Positions 7,372 to 8,499 of a stretch of DNA of 8,499 bases are shown here, one piece after another (positions within the stretch are counted from its first letter, which is position 1; the number at the start of each line of letters is the position of its first letter). The translations under genes were made by a program, and so were the position numbers. The notes beneath the pieces were generated by a model. The model saw only the letters and a program-made list of their open reading frames with translations, did no database searches and had not been told where the DNA came from. Source of the DNA: CG2-30-40-21 sp043806395 (lineage in GTDB: Bacteria; UBA9089; CG2-30-40-21); NCBI GenBank assembly GCA_043806395.1, contig JAZDHC010000269.1:1-8499 (forward strand), written 5' to 3'.

Positions 7372-7399
7372 GTAGAGACGCAAGATTTTGCGTCTCTAC
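7372..7399. repeat. Perfect 12-bp-stem hairpin repeat (GTAGAGACGCAA type)
   Basis: GTAGAGACGCAA (7372-7383), loop GATT, TTGCGTCTCTAC (7388-7399). It shares the word GAGACGCA with the core of the terminal palindromic element, so the two may be related families. It is 113 bp past the PEP-CTERM stop codon on that gene's strand and could protect the 3' end of its transcript; this is inference. Confidence 0.7.
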
Positions 7400-7450
7400 C
7401 AATCTGTATTATGCATCAAATATGTGTTCGGGAATGGCTTGAAAACTATT

Positions 7451-7479
7451 CACCACAAAGGCACAGAGACATGGAGAAG
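7451..7479. repeat. Half copy of the terminal palindromic element
   Basis: These 29 bases match positions 15-43 without gaps at 21 of 29 places (CACCACAAAGGC... against CACCGCAGAGAC...). The matching right half of the palindrome is absent, so this is a decayed or solo half element. Confidence 0.55.
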
Positions 7480-7512
7480 GGGAGCCAAAATCTTGACCCC
7501 CTTTTTTTTAAT

Positions 7513-8178
7513 TTATCGTTTAAGTGCAAACCTTCTCTTAATAGAAGCTATCCCAAACATCCCTCCTCCCAGAAGAAGCATGGTTGCAGGTTCCGGGACA
7601 GCATTCTGGTTTGCGGCTTCAGCATCATGGGAAAATGGTGCCTTTGTTTCCCATGTTTTGCCACATGTCCCTATAACCGTACCACTTGCGTCAAAATGAA
7701 TAGAAGAATAGCCACCATACTCTATCTGGAGATAATGAATATCCCCATCATCCGTGCCGCTTTCACCAGGGTTATAATTATTAACTATCTCACCAGCTGT
7801 GCTTACCATAAGGTCTGGCAAGGAGTAAGTACTATAATAGGTGGGATAGATCCCGTGAGCTGGCAATGGTGTACCAAAGCTGTCAAAGGTTATTGGCAAG
7901 CCATTAACCTTGACATATGCCCCACTCAATCCCTTTTCACTCTCTTTGATAGCCACATAAAGCATCACATCTTTGATATACTCGGCAGTGGCAGGTGAGG
8001 ATGCTCCCAATACCTGTAGCTCAAAATTAGAGTCATTGGTTACCCAAGTCTCAGTCGTAGCATCATAGGTAGAACCCGGGATATAAAGCTGAAGGCTTGG
8101 TAGAGCCTGAGCAATACCCGCTGATAGCAATAAAAATAAGAAACCTCCACCTAACATTATCGTACATTTATGTGTCAT
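7513..8178 (-). CDS. PEP-CTERM sorting domain protein, probably choice-of-anchor N type
   Basis: The product from 8178 is 221 aa. It has a signal peptide (cleavage near AQA at 23-25), a beta-rich body, then the PEP-CTERM tail: VPEPATM (194-200), a short hydrophobic stretch (about 200-212) and a basic end KRRFALKR (214-221). This tail directs exosortase processing at the inner membrane; the exosortase is not in the window. Body motifs LPAHGIYPTYYS (105-116), HFD (161-163) and APFSHDA (180-186) match my recollection of the choice-of-anchor N group, whose function is unknown. The start is fixed by AGGAGGT six bases upstream; the longer reading frame from 8259 would begin inside the promoter. It is monocistronic, with its own promoter and a repeat-filled spacer after it. 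Confidence 0.85.
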   Translation of the reverse strand: MTHKCTIMLGGGFLFLLLSAGIAQALPSLQLYIPGSTYDATTETWVTNDSNFELQVLGASSPATAEYIKDVMLYVAIKESEKGLSGAYVKVNGLPITFDSFGTPLPAHGIYPTYYSTYSLPDLMVSTAGEIVNNYNPGESGTDDGDIHYLQIEYGGYSSIHFDASGTVIGTCGKTWETKAPFSHDAEAANQNAVPEPATMLLLGGGMFGIASIKRRFALKR

Positions 8179-8184
8179 TTTGAT

Positions 8185-8191
8185 ACCTCCT
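8185..8191 (-). promoter_or_regulatory. Strong ribosome binding site of the PEP-CTERM gene
   Basis: AGGAGGT on the minus strand, full anti-Shine-Dalgarno match, six bases before the ATG at 8178. It decides the start against the upstream in-frame ATG at 8259. Confidence 0.9.
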
Positions 8192-8202
8192 ATTGTAGAT
8201 TT

Positions 8203-8233
8203 AGATGTATTCAGCCGGCAATTGAATACATCT
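8203..8233. promoter_or_regulatory. 11-bp perfect dyad in the PEP-CTERM leader (operator or RNA hairpin)
   Basis: AGATGTATTCA (8203-8213) and TGAATACATCT (8223-8233) are perfect inverse complements around a 9-base centre. With a start of transcription near 8241 the dyad covers about +8 to +38 and ends 11 bases before the Shine-Dalgarno. This position fits a repressor operator or an mRNA-stabilising or translation-controlling hairpin. No U-run follows, so it is not a simple terminator. Confidence 0.7.
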
Positions 8234-8247
8234 TTGTTTGTAAATAT

Positions 8248-8276
8248 AATATACGACATAAAATAGATTCTGTCAA
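8248..8276 (-). promoter_or_regulatory. Sigma70-type promoter of the PEP-CTERM gene
   Basis: On the minus strand a perfect TTGACA (8271-8276), a 17-bp spacer and TATATT (8248-8253, one mismatch to consensus). Expected start near 8241, giving a leader of about 63 nt. No GG-N10-GC sigma54 pattern is seen here, unlike the RpoN-linked PEP-CTERM promoters known in some bacteria. Confidence 0.82.
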
Positions 8277-8280
8277 GTTT

Positions 8281-8300
8281 TTTCTTATCTTTTCTTATCT
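8281..8300. repeat. Two exact 10-bp tandem repeats just upstream of the PEP-CTERM promoter
   Basis: TTTCTTATCT occurs twice in a row; on the transcribed strand it reads AGATAAGAAA twice, in an A-rich stretch 4 bp upstream of the -35 box. The 10-bp period equals about one helix turn, so it may be an UP-like element or paired activator sites. Confidence 0.6.
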
Positions 8301-8353
8301 TTATATGCTTTTTAATGGCTATTATTGCATTTGTTTGCTTTGGGTAGGTTATT

Positions 8354-8499
8354 GTAGGGTCTCAACAACCTTAAACTGACGCAATGGTAGTAATTCTCAT
8401 TTTGATATTTTTCCACCGCAGAGACGCAGAGTCGCAGAGAAGAAACGCTGAATGAAGCATATAAATTCTCTGCGACTCTGCGTCTCTGCGGTTCATAAT
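8354..8499. repeat. Right partial copy of the 192-bp palindromic element (left arm plus core)
   Basis: Positions 8400-8499 equal 1-100. The 27-bp stem arms are 8415-8441 and 8466-8492. The arm outside the core carries GTCTCAACAAC (8359-8369) and AGTAATTCTCAT (8389-8400), inverse complements of bases 129-139 and 99-110. The window stops at the end of the shared 100 bases, so the far arm is missing here just as the near arm is missing at the other end. Confidence 0.9.

Larger units (their letters stand above)
6978..7512. other. 535-bp intergenic repeat-rich spacer
   Basis: No credible gene lies here. Read from low to high coordinate it contains the RBS of the surface-protein gene, a 6-bp-stem hairpin (7043-7060), a MITE-like element with target duplication (7088-7254), a minus-strand promoter (7252-7280), two hairpins (7349-7364 and 7372-7399) and a half copy of the terminal palindromic element (7451-7479). 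The stretch 7281-7345 shows nothing I can name. No intrinsic terminator with a U-run is seen for the PEP-CTERM gene on the minus strand. Confidence 0.75.

Noticed and set aside
7477..7510. AAGGGG ... CCCCTT followed by eight T on the plus strand, looking like an intrinsic terminator.
   Set aside because: The stem is only 6 bp with a 15-base loop, and no plus-strand gene precedes it. On the minus strand, where the PEP-CTERM gene ends, the hairpin is not followed by a U-run.
7267..7998. Long plus-strand open frame of 243 codons overlapping the PEP-CTERM gene.
   Set aside because: It runs through hairpin repeats and then antisense through a gene with signal peptide, strong RBS and sorting tail. 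Its own translation shows no domain and no RBS.
8179..8259. Extra 27-codon N-terminal extension of the PEP-CTERM protein from 8259.
   Set aside because: That ATG lies upstream of the -10 box and expected transcription start, and the frame crosses the leader dyad; the AGGAGGT site points to 8178.
1..8499. Whole window as a small plasmid or as a composite transposon bounded by direct repeats.
   Set aside because: There is no Rep, relaxase, partition gene, transposase or integrase, and both ends are explained by a multicopy palindromic repeat at a contig boundary. Kept only as a testable finding.

Overview
The window looks like a piece of chromosome from an uncultured, envelope-rich bacterium. 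The basis is a PorV-like outer-membrane protein, a large secreted Ig-repeat protein ending in the PNPFNP/FlgD-like tail typical of type IX-type cargo, a PEP-CTERM protein, and several families of short palindromic repeats. This mix is common in metagenome assemblies of candidate phyla near the FCB, Omnitrophica and Desantisbacteria groups. That placement is inference; there is no marker gene here. All six genes are on the minus strand, so transcription runs from high to low coordinates.

Layout in transcription order. (1) 8248-8276 is a near-consensus sigma70-type promoter, followed by an 11-bp dyad in the leader and a PEP-CTERM protein (7513-8178). (2) 6978-7512 is a 535-bp spacer holding at least four kinds of short inverted repeats, including a 155-bp MITE-like element with a 6-bp target duplication. 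The MITE sits against the -10 box of a second strong promoter (7252-7280). (3) That promoter reads into a tight gene run: a 1186-aa secreted Ig-repeat protein (3417-6977), an MNT nucleotidyltransferase antitoxin (3103-3420, ATGA overlap), a HEPN toxin (2715-3116, 14-bp overlap) and a PorV/PorQ-family barrel with a FlgD-like tail (1461-2696, 18-bp gap). A Schlafen-AlbA/GHKL-type regulator (193-1386) follows after 74 bp.

How the genes may work together (inference): the large protein would be exported through Sec and then handled at the outer membrane by a type IX-like route involving the PorV-like barrel. The PEP-CTERM protein would use a separate exosortase-type sorting route. The HEPN/MNT toxin-antitoxin pair is translationally wired into the envelope operon, which is an unusual position for it.

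The two ends of the window are identical over exactly 100 bp (1-100 = 8400-8499). The sequences inside these copies are the two arms of one symmetric 192-bp palindromic element. The window is therefore either a circle of 8399 bp or, more likely, a contig that closes on itself because it is bounded by copies of a multicopy repeat. No replication gene or origin is visible.
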